64,000 nt of DNA from Plicaturopsis crispa FD-325 SS-3 (lineage: Eukaryota; Basidiomycota; Agaricomycetes; Amylocorticiales; Amylocorticiaceae): contig KN832555.1 in the NCBI GenBank assembly GCA_000827205.1, positions 155,881 through 219,880 of the forward strand. The letters run 5' to 3'. The notes below the pieces were generated by a model, which saw only the letters and a list, made by a program, of their open reading frames with translations, had not been told where the DNA came from and ran no database searches. A program made the translations under genes and the position numbers. The stretch's first letter is position 1. Each line of letters starts with the position of its first letter. This document shows, piece by piece, positions 1-10,529 of the stretch.

Positions 1-569
1 CATCCATGGAGGTTTAATTATGCGCCAGACGCAATCACTGAGCTTCCATCGCTGCCATCGCGGACTCATCATGTCCGATATTATTTTATCGACCATGGAC
101 TCTCCATCCGCTTCTACGAGGGCGAATCCTCTGTCATACAGACGAGTGGGGGAGCGCCGCAAGAAAAAACGGTTCCAGAGCTTGCTATCGACGCCCCATA
201 TGACGCCTACAAGGTGGACATATATATTCTTGGTTGCGTATATCGCAAAGAACTGTATGAAGTAATCGATTCCTCCTCTATCTTCTACTTCGGTACACTG
301 ACACGGCTGCACCACAGAAATTTGCGGGCCTTGACTTCCTCTCCCCCCTCATCGCGGATATGACGCACCCGGATCCCAGCCGCCGCCCGACCGCCGCAGA
401 GGCGCTCGCGCAGTTCCGCCGCATCCAGGCGCAGCTAAACCCCTCGAGCGCGCGGTGGCCGCTGCATCCGGTTGACGAGATTCTACCCGTGCGTGTGGTG
501 CGCGATACAGTAGCAGCGGCGAAGGGTGGGATCAACAGCATCATGCGCCTCGTCGGCAGCAGTGACTGA
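1..569 (+). CDS. Kinase-like protein, array copy 1 (5' end outside window)
   Basis: C-terminal part of a fungal protein-kinase-like protein; the N-lobe and catalytic loop lie before the window. Frame 1 is open from base 1. Exon to 261, intron 262-317 (gtaatc...cacag), last exon 318-569. The Mg-binding DFG position reads D-H-G (FIDHGLSIRF), followed by an activation-segment-like stretch (SGGAPQEKTVPEL) and the F-helix Asp (KVDIYILGCVYRKELYE), then the conserved tail RRPTAAEALAQFRRIQAQL. It is 3' complete and aligns without gaps to the copies at 3146 and 5243. DHG at DFG suggests weakened or altered metal binding, but the catalytic loop cannot be seen. Function of this basidiomycete family is unknown. 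Confidence 0.75.
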
Positions 570-571
570 AC

Positions 572-900
572 CACGCCTTCTTCAGTGAGTACATCGTACA
601 TTGCCTTTGGTGCACGCTCTGACAAGCGCGAACAGTCCGTATTGTAGCCACCCACCTTATCTAATTATTATTATTGGAAGTCCTGCTCATGCCACATGGT
701 GCATGGTGAGCCACCCTCGCACACCGTCGACCATGGATTATGCTGATCATTATCACGGACGTTTTCATCCTAGGTACTGTATCGAATCGACTTGCTAAAA
801 TCTGCCTGCCAGGGAACTCATCGGTCTGTAGGAAATTGTGTACACTACTCGGATCAAATAATGCTGGACTGCAAAGCCGGATTTTCTGCCCCAAAGACAT
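572..900 (+). repeat. Duplicated intergenic block, copy A
   Basis: Downstream flank of kinase copy 1, closely similar to 4505-4830 and 6612-6920. Shared landmarks are the run around TGAGTACATCGTACAT, the CGTCGACCATGG segment, and the stretch GCCTGCCAGGGA followed by a TACT(C/T)GGA motif. It shows that gene plus flank were duplicated together. Near 900 this copy runs directly into a truncated kinase C-lobe instead of continuing into the rest of the spacer. Confidence 0.75.
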
Positions 901-904
901 ATCC

Positions 905-1275
905 CTCACTACTTCACAAACCTCGGCCACTCTATCCGCTTCCCTCCGGGCGATGTGCCCATCATACCCCCCGGTGCGCGTATCCCGCACGAAGACCCCG
1001 TCCCTGGGCTGTCCGCCGACGCGTACAAGGCGGACGTGTACATGCTCGGCTGCGTGTACCGCAGAGGGCTGTGTCGGGAGTTCATGGGGCTCGATTTCTT
1101 GCAGCCACTGGTTTCTGGCATGACTGAGCGAGATATTGGCCGCCGCCTGACCGCTGCGGACGCGCTCGCGCTGTTCCGCCGCACGCGGAAGCCGCTGTAC
1201 ATGCGGCGCCGGCTCCGGCCTGTGTACGAGAGGGTCCTCACGTGGGACCGTGGGTGTAGACGGCCAGGGCACTAG
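905..1275 (+). pseudogene. Truncated kinase-like relic (C-lobe only)
   Basis: Open frame equivalent to the last two exons of the array genes: HYFTNLGHSIRFPPG aligns with YYFIDYGLSLRFFPG of the neighbours, then ADAYKADVYMLGCVYRRGL and RRLTAADALALFRR. The DFG position has become N-L-G and everything N-terminal to it is absent; spacer sequence is joined straight to the C-lobe. The last intron of the functional copies is missing here, CREFMGLDFL being read across the junction without interruption. The tail is divergent and ends at 1273-1275. No start codon suits a kinase, so it is called a relic. Confidence 0.7.
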
Positions 1276-1391
1276 TCATCGTACCCTTGGCGGCTCCGGC
1301 TAAGGAAGAAGGGCGTGCCACGCACATCGAGGGTATGTTCTGCCAGTAAGTCAATGTCATCCATGGAGACGTAGGCTGTCCCGTTCCGCGG

Positions 1392-2527
1392 CTACCGCCG
1401 CCGCCGCACTTTGAGCACTTTAAGGATCGCGTCGCAACATGAGTGGAATGCGCGGACGGGGTGCAAGCGGGAACGAGCCCTGGAGCCCTTGAGCGGGGTG
1501 CAGTTGGGCAACGGTAGGGGCGATGAGCAGCGGCGGGCGTTTTCTTCTGTGCCTGCGGGGCGACACTCGTCCGTAGGCGGTTCGGCAACGAGCGTGTTCG
1601 CGGTCGATACGCCAGATGTGGCGCGGACGTGAGTGTCGCCCTCGCGGGGGTTTGCTGAGATTTAAACTGAGTACGGCGTGAAGATATGTATCAGACAAGT
1701 TACTCACAGGAAGGTTTTACAGGCACAAAGTCGGACGCGCGTAGGTCTTCGAAATCTGGACATGTCCGCGAGCGACGTAGCGGACCTCGGCGAAGTCTGG
1801 CGTGGAGACATACATCCAGCTCGGCTACGAGACGAGGCGGAGGAATCCAGTTAGTTCCACCGGAAGATGGGGGAGGCATAACTGTGGAATTATGAGCACG
1901 TTATGGCATGAGTAAAAAAACAGTGATACTCACGAATGCTCGTATTCGTTTGCTGTATGTAATTGCGCGGACCGGTGGGCGTGGCGGTAGAGGGCACACG
2001 ATTGTTTCGAAGCAACCTCGTGCTTAGGATTTGCGCCCTTTTCTGATCACTTTGAGACTTGAATGTGATCATCAGCCTTTGTCTGTAAGGGATTTCGAGT
2101 CGGACACACCAATATTTTGCCACGAAGGCTGGTAACATCCGAGGCCGTTCTGGAGATCGACGTCGAGAGTCCATCGAACATCAGCGAGAATTGCTTCGAA
2201 AACGAGAGAGAACCGAGTGCATCAGTGCGCAGTTTTTCCGCCGCCTTGCGATGCCTAGCAATTGAATAAGCACCGTGATTATGAAGTGAATATACATATA
2301 CCTTACCCAGCGAGACGGCTCTCCATCCTGGACACGGAACGTGGATTGTCCGAGGTAAGAAGGCCCTCTTCGATGCAACACTGAAACAATGATTCGGTAT
2401 CCTCGAGGACCTCGACAAGATACTTAAACTGGTTCTTCGGAAGTTGACTTGAAATGAAGGCGTAGAGGGCCGCTACGATGCCGATGGTACCCGCGATGTA
2501 GCCAAATACATCCGCGCCCAAACTCAT
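1392..2527 (-). CDS. Uncharacterised 303-aa protein with N-terminal membrane segment
   Basis: Not recognised as a known family. A five-exon model fits: 2527-2307, 2254-2110, 2042-1934, 1881-1708, 1654-1392, all GT-AG introns of 53-67 nt, summing to 304 codons including the stop. The start codon at 2527 is followed by a hydrophobic helix (VFGYIAGTIGIVAALYAFI, residues about 7-25), then an amphipathic helical region (LPKNQFKYLVEVLEDTESL) and a second helical exon (HRKAAEKLRTDALGSL). The C-terminal 150 residues are Pro/Arg-rich and low complexity, ending in VLKVRRRR. It lies opposite to the kinase array and interrupts it. The N-terminal helix could be a membrane anchor; the function is unknown and the last two exons are less certain. 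Confidence 0.55.
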
Positions 2528-3145
2528 TTTTTTGCGCCAGAGTTTGTGGCGTAGCAGAACCTACAAAGCTAGTTCAACAGGGACTATAGGAGGTCTAGTA
2601 GTTCACTCACTAGAGGTGTAAAAGTCGACGCGCGAGTCTGCGGTGGACTTGGAGAGTGTAGCTGACTATGGGGAGGGTGGATTGACGCTGAAAATTCTGA
2701 GCGTCATCCTGTGTTGGACTGCATCCTTATAACACAAAAGGAGTGAAGTCCGTCTGCAACGCCTGCTTCTGAAAAGTTGACCGTCAGTTCTGAGAACCCA
2801 TTAAACATTGAATCCGCGTGTAGCACTGTAGCAGCAGAAGCCGAGGCAGGACGGAACCAGAGAGAGGTGCGAAACTCCGAGACTCCGATCCTCCGACGCG
2901 GCAATTTCGAACAAGACGCGGTTTCTCTGACTACCACCTGTACGAAATTCTATGGACCTACTGTCGCCTACAACGTTGCCCACAACCGGTGGCCCTTGTA
3001 CTCGCAACGCCCTAAGAACTCAGCGCAGCTCTAGTAACGGCGTCTCTGAACCCTCATCGTGTTCTCGCAAACCCTGTCTATTTCCCAAAATTCTCTACGC
3101 AATTGTTATCTCGCGTGGATCCACAATTTTCACAGCCCACACCAG
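2528..3145. other. Intergenic, divergent promoter region
   Basis: Lies between the start of the 303-aa minus-strand gene and the start of kinase copy 2. No family or RNA recognised. It does not obviously match the spacer blocks that precede copies 3 and 4, which fits an array interrupted here. Confidence 0.5.
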
Positions 3146-4502
3146 ATGGATAAAGACACCGTTCGATGGCCCTGGTGGATGAGGGTCTCTCCAGAACGGG
3201 CACAGAAACATCTGGAGGGAACCCAGAACGGCGACTTCGATTTGCAGGACGTCGAATTAGAATGGCGGGATCTCCATCCTACCCTTCGCCGACGCGGTTA
3301 CTGTCTCCGCCCCCGTTATAACGCGGATTGGAAACCTTCGTGGGTGGGCACCAACATCGATCCATACTGGTGCGAAGACTCCATTACACCCGACGTTAGT
3401 AGGTATGAAATACACGTGTCCGTTGTGTTTCTCACCACTTGAAAACAGGAATACAATATCATGGATGCCACTCGAAGCGACGGTACAGTCGTCGTGATTA
3501 AATGTGTCGACCACGGTCCCGAGGAAACAGAGATTGCGCGTTTCTTGTCCTCTCCTGCTCTCCGCTCGAATCCCCACAATCACTGCGTGCCTATCCTAGA
3601 TTTCTTTCCGGATCCGATTGTGCCGTCCAGGGCGTACCTTGTTATGCCAATCCTTCGCCCATTTGACGAACCCGCATTTCAACTTCGTGGTGAAATTATC
3701 GACTTCTTGGACCAGACTCTGCAAGTAGGTTTCCACTAGCAATTCGTATGTCACGGATTCCCTCATTTACTATTTAGGGACTATTGTTCATGCACGAACA
3801 ACATGTAGTCCACCGGTGCGTCCTATTCCTCGCCAACTTATCGTGACTCTTGACTCTTATATATGTGTAGTGATTGCGGCGCAATGAATATAATGATGGA
3901 TGCTACTGCGCTCTATCCAGAAGGATGGCATCCATGGAGGCTCAACTACGCACCCAATGCCATCGCCGAAGTCTCGCCAGTCGCGTCGCGAATTGATCTT
4001 CCCGTTCGGTATTACTTTATCGACTTCGGACTATCCATGCGTTTCTCTGCGGGCGAATCGCCCATCATTCGCACACGCGGGGGGATCCCGCAGGAAAGGA
4101 CCGTCCCCGAGCTGTTAGTCGACGCCCCCTACGATGCTTATAAAGTAGACATCTATATCCTTGGCTGTGTATACCGCAAACAACTGTACCAAGTACTTAC
4201 GGTGGTCCTCCCCGTGTCCATCGTTCTAGTACGCTGACACGACAACTATACAGAAATTCACGGGCCTCGACTTCCTGCTACCCCTCATCACTGCGATGAC
4301 GGACCAAGAGTACAGCCGACGCCCAACCGCCACGGAGGCGCTCGCACAGTTCCGCCGCATCCAGGCGCAGCTAGACCCCTCAAGCGCGCGGTGGCCGCTA
4401 CACCCGGTCGACGAGATTCTACCCGTGCGCGTGGTGCGCGACACGGTGGCAGCGGCGAAGGGAGGGATCAGCACTATCATGCGCTTCGTCGGGCAGCAGT
4501 GA
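3146..4502 (+). CDS. Kinase-like protein, array copy 2 (canonical active site)
   Basis: 377-aa fungal protein-kinase-like protein. Exons 3146-3394, 3449-3724, 3778-3815, 3871-4192, 4254-4502 sum to 378 codons. Residues 1-83 are a family-specific N-terminus (WWMRVSPERAQKHLEG, RLRPRY-like motif, WKPSW, WCEDSI). The kinase domain follows, with ATP-site lysine in VVVIKCVDHG, a helix-C-like Glu (EETEIARFLSS), hinge VMPILRPFDEP, and catalytic loop built across an intron as V-H-R-D-C-G-A-M-N. The metal motif is intact (FIDFGLSMRF) and the F-helix Asp is present (KVDIYILGC). The third exon is only 38 nt and ends inside the HRD arginine codon. This is the only copy with both HRD and DFG, so it is the one most likely to be catalytically active. 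Substrate unknown. Confidence 0.85.
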
Positions 4503-5242
4503 CACGTAACGCGCGTTCTTCAGTGAGTACATCGTACATCGCTTTGGGTGCGCGTTCTGACAAGCACAAGCAGTACGTATTTTAGGCTAGGGCCCCCCAA
4601 CTTATCTAATCATCATTATTGAAAGTTTCTTCATGGTGAGCTGCGCCTCAGCACTTACAGCCGATGCCTGTGCTGATCTATCGTCACGGACGATTGTGCT
4701 GGGAATTGTATCAAATCGACTCGCCAGAGTTGGCCTGCCAGGGAGCGCATTCGAGAGATAGCCCTCTTTGTACAGGAAGGTGTATATATTACTCGGACTA
4801 TCGCTCGACTGCAAAGCCAGATTTTCTGCCTCACACACCGAAGCAATATCGCCTGCATAAGGAACACTTCAAGGGAATCAATCACTGCCAAAGCAGGCAT
4901 CGCGCTAAGGGCAACGGGAATACAGCGCCGACCGTGCGGCCTGCAGAGAACGACGTTGCCTGAACTACAAGAATGCCTTGTCAGAACTTCCCCTGCCTTG
5001 TCTGTTTTCTTTTCTTTATCGGCCGTGACGCTCATTATATTTCAAGAAGCACTCTGTATGCAAGACTGCGCTGGGAAAAATCGAGCACCGACTACAAGAG
5101 TGCTTTGTTCGACATGACCTGGCTTGTTCATCTCGCCGCCTTATATCTTGGATCTGCCGCTCTGGATGTGCATCTACCAGTCTGATTTTTTCTCCGTATA
5201 CAGGCTTGACTGCTAATCAACTTGATAATACAGAACCATCCG
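4503..5242 (+). repeat. Duplicated intergenic block, copy B
   Basis: Spacer between kinase copies 2 and 3. The first half matches 572-900, and the full length matches 6609-7318, including CACACCGAAG...ATCGCC, GGGAA(T/A)ACAGCGCC and CTTGTCAGAAC segments. With the gene it forms a tandem unit of about 2.1 kb (start-to-start 2097 and 2076 bp). No separate gene seen in it; it must carry the promoter of copy 3. Confidence 0.8.
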
Positions 5243-6608
5243 ATGATCGCAGACGCTGCCTCCAAGCCTTGGTGGACGAAAGTCTCTCCGGAAAGAGCAC
5301 AGCAGTATCTAGAGGATACCGAGAACGGTCGCTATGATTTAATGCCCGCAGAAGAGATGTGGCGAGATCTACGGCCTACTCTCGAGGCACGGGGCTACCG
5401 TCTCCGCCCTCGTTATGATGCGAACTGGAAACCATCGTGGCTGGGTACTCATATCGATCCGCATTGGTGCGAAGACTCCATTAAACCCGATGTGAGTAGT
5501 TGTAGAATACGCGTGTCTTCTGTGTTTCTAACTACTGCAAACAGGTGCATAATATCATAGATGCTGTTCGTGATGACGGGCTAGGCGTTGCGATTAAACG
5601 CATCGAAAGTGGACCCAACGAAGTCGAGATCGCAAAATTCCTGTCCTCCCCTGCACTGCGTGATCATCCTTCCAACCACTGTGTTCCTATTCTTGATGTG
5701 TTCTCGGATCCGATTCAACCAGGCAGAACATATATTGTCATGCCCAATCTCCGCCCATTCGACCTCCCCAAATTCATGTATTTCGATGAAGTGGTTGACT
5801 TCGTGAGCCAGACCCTTCAAGTAGGTTGACTTTCGAAGCGCGTTGGTTGCTCGTCTGATTTATGCTAAATTGCTCTTCGTCAGGGTATACTGTTTATGCA
5901 CGAGAACAATGTGGCTCACCTGTGAGTAGGTTTCCGTCCGTCGAACATGCGTCTTGAGCTAACGTGTACCTGTGTAGCGACTGTGGCGCATTCAATATTA
6001 TGATGGACGCTACCCCGTTATACCCTCACGGATGGCATCCATGGAGGCTCAATTATGCACCAAACGCGACCACTGAGCTCTCAGCGCCGCCATCGCGGAC
6101 CGACCATCATGTCCAATACTATCTCATCGACTATGGACTCTCCCTGCGTTTCTTTCCGGGTGGATCGTCCATCATACGCACACGAGGGGGAATTCCACAG
6201 GAGAAAACAGTTCCAGAGCTGTCAATCGATGAACCGTACGACGCCTACAAAGTAGACATCTACATTCTCGGATGCGTTTATCGCAAGGAACTGTACGAGG
6301 TGCTTAAGATCTCACTCCCTGTCGCCCCTGCTCCAGTCGCTGACAACGAAACCCCGCAGAAATTTACGGGCCTCGAGTTCCTCTTACCGCTCATCTTAAC
6401 AATGACGGACCAAGAGCCTAGCCGACGCCCTACAGCCGCGGAGGCGTTTGCACAGTTCCACCGCATCCAGGCGCAGCTAGACCTAGCGAGTACGCGGTGG
6501 CCGTTGCATCCGGTCGACGAGATCCTTCCAGTGCGCCTTGTGCGCGACACGGTGGCCGCGGCTAAGGGCGGAATCAGCACCGTTATGCGCTTCGTTGGGC
6601 AGCAGTGA
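5243..6608 (+). CDS. Kinase-like protein, array copy 3 (HLD/DYG variant)
   Basis: 377 aa with exactly the exon lengths of copy 2: 5243-5491, 5545-5820, 5884-5921, 5978-6299, 6360-6608. ATG 5243 was chosen because the TTG further upstream lies in what looks like untranslated leader ending in ATACAG. N-terminal family region residues 1-83 (WWTKVSPERAQQYLED, WKPSWLG, WCEDSIKPD); ATP lysine in GVAIKRIESG; helix-C Glu in NEVEIAKFL. The catalytic loop reads H-L-D-C-G-A-F-N (Arg lost, Asp and Asn kept) and the metal motif is D-Y-G. Catalysis is still possible. The last intron is 60 nt, in frame and stop-free, so its retention would add 20 residues. Transcription from the spacer duplicated with it is likely. 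Confidence 0.82.
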
Positions 6609-7318
6609 CAAAAATCTCGCGACGCGCAATATTGGTCAGTATAGTTATTGCATCTTCCTACGTGTGCACGTTTTGACATGCAAGTACGTGTTTTGGGCTG
6701 CAGCCTCCCGCCTTATTTTCTTGGCGTGGTGAGTTACGCTTAAACACTGTCGACCATGGCTTATGCTGTCAACTTGTCACGGACATTTTGATTCCAGGAA
6801 CTGTATGGAATCGACTCGCTAGAATTTGCCTGCTAGGGGACTCGTTGGAGCAATAGCCGTTTTTCTGGAGAAAGTTATGTATACTACTTGGACTGTCGCT
6901 CGACTGCACAGCTAGATACACCGAAGAACTATCGCCAGCTAAGGAACCCGCCAAGAGCTTCGATTGGTGCCACAGCAGGCGTCACGCTGAAGACAACGGG
7001 AAAACAGCGCCAGCCTACAGGCGTACAGAGAACCACGTCTCGTGGATTACAAGAATCCCTCGTCAGAACCTCTTGCCTTGTCCGTCGTTGTTTCTTTATC
7101 GTCGTCCTTGACGCTCATTATATTCTATAAAGTGGCACCTTGTTTGCAGGACAGAAGCTCAGAACCAGATACAAGGGCGCTTTGTTCAAAACACCCTGGC
7201 TTGTTCGTCGTGCTTCATATAATGCGCCTGCTGCTCTGGATCCACAGTCACCGACTTAGTCTGACCTCCCTCCTTTGAAGCTTGACTGCTAACTGACTTG
7301 ATTACACAGAACCATCCG
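6609..7318 (+). repeat. Duplicated intergenic block, copy C
   Basis: Spacer between kinase copies 3 and 4, homologous over its length to 4503-5242 and, in its first half, to 572-900. It ends with the same leader, ACAGAACCATCCGATGATC, that precedes copy 3. No independent gene seen. Confidence 0.8.
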
Positions 7319-8698
7319 ATGATCATAGACGCCGCCCAAATGCCATGGTTTTTGAGGGCTTCCCCAGAGGAAGCCAAGAAATACGAGGAGGATACGAGGA
7401 ACGGCGACTACGATCTAACGCCGGTCGAGAAGTCATGGCGGGACCTGCATCCTACTCTTCGACAGCAGGGCTACCGCCTCCGCCCCCGCTATGACGAAGA
7501 TTGGAAGCCATCGTGGTTGGGTACCGACTTCAAGCCTTGTTGGTGCGAAGACTCCATCAAAGCGCAAGCCAGTACCTGTTTTGTTTGAGTGTGTGCCGCA
7601 TTTCTGATCCCGACAACTTATAGTGGGATAACCTCATGGATGCCACCCGCGACAACGGCTTGAGAGTCGCCATTAAACGCGTCGAGCGCAAATCCAACGA
7701 AGTCGAGATCGCGAAATTCCTGTCGTCTCCAACAATGCGGCGTCAACCACTCAACCATTGCGTGCCTATTCTTGATATCTTCTCCGACCCGCTTGAACCA
7801 GAGAAAACGCTCATCGTTATGCCTCTTCTGCGGCCATTTGATGACCCCCAATTCGCGTATATCGGTGAGGTTGTGGACTTCGTGGGTCAGACGCTGGATG
7901 TAAGTCTGCATGTACATGCATGTTCAGTCTACCATGTACTCACTTTCTTCCAGGGCTTGATGTTCATGCACGAGCAGCATGTGGCGCATCTGTGAGTTCG
8001 ACATGGCCGTGACGGTACATCCATAGCTAACGACCTCCAGCTGCCGCCACGCATTTAACATCATGATGGACGCTACCAATCTCTATCCACAGGACTGGCA
8101 TCCGCTGAGGCGCTACCTCGCGCTGGACGGTTTCAACAGCCTCCCAGAGCCGCCGTCACGCATAGACCATCCAGTCCGGTACTATTTCATCGACTATAGA
8201 CATTCCGTGCGTTTTTCTGAGGGTGAATCCTCCATCATACCTACACGCGGAGGACCGCAGGAAAGAACGGTCCCCGAGCCGTCAGCCAACGCACCGCACG
8301 ACGCTTACAAGAGGGACATGTCCAATCTTGGTTACCTATATAGCTTTATGCTGCGCGAAGTAAGTCTCTCCTCCCCGCATTCTTGACGACTTCCAGCGGG
8401 CTGACGTGACTCCTATACCTATAAGCGTTTCACAGGGCTTGATTTTCTCGATCCCTTAATTTGTGCCATGACCGCAAAGGAGCCCAGCCGCCGCCTCTCC
8501 GCCGCAGAAGCGGTCGAGTTGTTCCGCTGCATACGAACGCAGGTGGACCCTGCGCGCATGCGGAGGCGACTCCGGTCTAAGTACTATTACGAGACTCTCC
8601 CCGACCGCATGATATTGGGAGCCTTTGAGGCGGTGGGAGGCGGCATCATGCGCCTCATCGATCCCCCACCTGCCGGCGGTCCCATACGCTTGGTGTAA
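7319..8698 (+). CDS. Kinase-like protein, array copy 4 (predicted pseudokinase)
   Basis: 384 aa. Exons 7319-7567, 7624-7899, 7954-7991, 8041-8359, 8426-8698 total 385 codons; the first three have the same lengths as copies 2 and 3. Intron 1 has a GC donor (CAA|GCCAGT) and ends in TTATAG; any other donor breaks the frame. The ATP-site lysine survives (RVAIKRVERK) and so does helix-C Glu. The catalytic loop reads H-L-C-R-H-A-F-N, so the catalytic Asp is Cys, and DFG has become D-Y-R (FIDYRHSVRF), losing the glycine. One codon is deleted in the activation segment (GGPQ for GGIPQ) and the C-terminus is 8 residues longer, ending GGPIRLV. The frame is fully open, so it may be an expressed pseudokinase rather than debris. 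Family role unknown. Confidence 0.8.
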
Positions 8699-9122
8699 GG
8701 AGTGTCCTAACCGACGAGCTGAGGGCGCAGGATGAGTGCAAGATGGGATGCGCGTATTGCAGCAAACCTCGAGTAACCTGTGGGGCTAACTCCTCACACA
8801 CCTGCACTGCATACAAGTACAATCATAAGATCGATTTCAGTATGCCTCAATTTGTGCTCAAGCCCTTCCAAAAGCCTCTGCGGTGAAGCGCGGAATTAAC
8901 ATTGCGCTGTCTAGTAGGAGTGACCGACACGGGCATGCGCATATCGTTGCCTGTGGTTAAACCTCCTAGTACAAGTGGCAATACGTACCGTGCAGTGAAA
9001 GCAAGATCCTGTCGCAGCCTTGATGATGCTTCTCAATTTTGGTTGGTCAAGCACGCTGTTTCTGGTTTTTCCCCGCGTGGGCTGCTATACATACATGTGA
9101 GGGCACGAAGCTAGCAGGCGTC
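8699..9122. other. Intergenic, 3' flanks of kinase copy 4 and NIF3-like gene
   Basis: Convergent 3' ends. The spacer repeat that follows copies 1-3 is not recognisable here, so this is the edge of the tandem array. Nothing else identified. Confidence 0.5.
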
Positions 9123-10288
9123 TCAAGCCAGCACCAACGGATGCCGATCCGCTCCGCTCACGCTCACCAATACTGCTTCGGCCCCCGAATCTGGCTCCTC
9201 CTCAAGCTTCTGCACAAGCAGATCCCTCAGCTGGGGCAGGTACCCGCGCTCCGTGTTCGTATGCCCGCAGAGAATGACGTGTTTTCCGGCCGCGACGGCT
9301 GCGAGGACTTCGTGCTGTATAGTACGAGCGACAGTTAACGCCGTAGACACAAGGCCGATGAGATGGATGTGCGACTGACGTGAGACATCTCTCCCGTGAA
9401 GTACACCTGCGCATCAGAGCCTGCGAGCATCGACCCGCCGGAGCCCGCGCAGATGGCAATCGTGGTTATGTGCCTCGGCGTACCATCCGCGTACGCTACT
9501 TGCACTGTGAATTATCCAGAACATCCAGCCGTGAACAAACAAATCAGCCATAATTTGAGTAGGAGAGCATACCATTCGCCACGCCAAGGTGCTTCTTAAT
9601 ATCAGCCACCAGCTCGTCGACACCCACCGCCGTCCCAAGCGTCACGCGCCGCCCACTCCCGCCCGCCAGCGTCCGCGCCCCGGCCCTCTCCTCATACACC
9701 GCATCCTTGAACACGGCGCTCTCACCACCGCGGAACGCGCGCGCCAGCCAGTCGTTCACGCCGTGCGGCCACACCGCGTCAAGGGACGTGTGCGGGGCGT
9801 AGATGGAGATGCCCGCGGCGGCGCAGCGGAGGAGGGTAGACTGCAGCGGGTTCGCGAGTGTCAGCGCGGGGAGCGGTCTGAAGATGGGCGGGTGGTAGGC
9901 GACGATGACGGATGTGGGCGTCGAGAGCGCCTCGTTGAGGACTGCGGGCGTGAGGCTGTATATACGGTAAGGCTACAGTGTGTAGGCTAAGGCCCAGGAT
10001 TCGGCTCACTCGATAGTGAGCAGGACGCCGTTGGCGTTGGGGCGGTGAACTGGCGACTCTGTGTTTGTCCCTCAGTAATCGGTGCAAATTCTACGCAGAT
10101 TCTGGCGCCGTACCTAGTATAAGGCCAACCTGCATTCGAGGACGCGTTAGAAACGCCGTGTACGACCGTTGAAATCAAATTTCGTGGCTAACGTTGTCCC
10201 ATTTTTCGGCGAGGCGTAGGGGCGCGATGCTCTCCATCGCTCTGCAGACGCGCTTGACCAGTGGAGAACTTGCAGCTGCTAGCGACAT
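9123..10288 (-). CDS. NIF3-like protein (NGG1-interacting factor 3 family)
   Basis: Conserved NIF3/YbgI family protein with a predicted dinuclear metal site; the biochemical role in fungi is not settled. Exons 10288-10193, 10129-10114, 10058-10010, 9955-9573, 9504-9380, 9314-9123 give 286 aa. N-terminus MESIAPLRLAEKWDN then VGLILE across intron 1; VLLTIDLTPAVLNEAL; metal-site segment AYHPPIF (the usual first His of HHPP is Tyr); IYAPHTSLDAV; GSGGSMLAG; GEMSHHEVLAA; HVILCGHTNTERGYL near the C-terminus. Length agrees with fungal homologues. An in-frame ATG at 10366 would add 26 residues, but 10288 gives the usual N-terminus. Exon 2 is 16 nt. Upstream lies the 3' end of the broken nucleotidyltransferase-like gene. 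Confidence 0.9.
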
Positions 10289-10529
10289 GGTCAAGATGTC
10301 GATGGACGGGATAACGTTCAGATGGGTTTTGTGTGAAGAGGACGAGGTCAGACCGGTCAGGGTCAAGTCAGGATGTGCGGGCGCAGAAATTTCGCGACTT
10401 GTTTTCGACTCTCATCTACGGGCTCCTTAACGCGTACTCTCATTTGAAAATCTCTACGCTGCTAAGCCGTACAACAGCACACATATCCGGAGGAATGCAT
10501 TTATCGTGCAGAAGAGCCTATACCTCAAG

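Noticed and set aside
5222-5242. TTG start upstream of kinase copy 3 (and 7298 for copy 4)
   Set aside because: Non-ATG start in a nuclear fungal gene is unlikely; ATG 5243 and 7319 give matching exon lengths.
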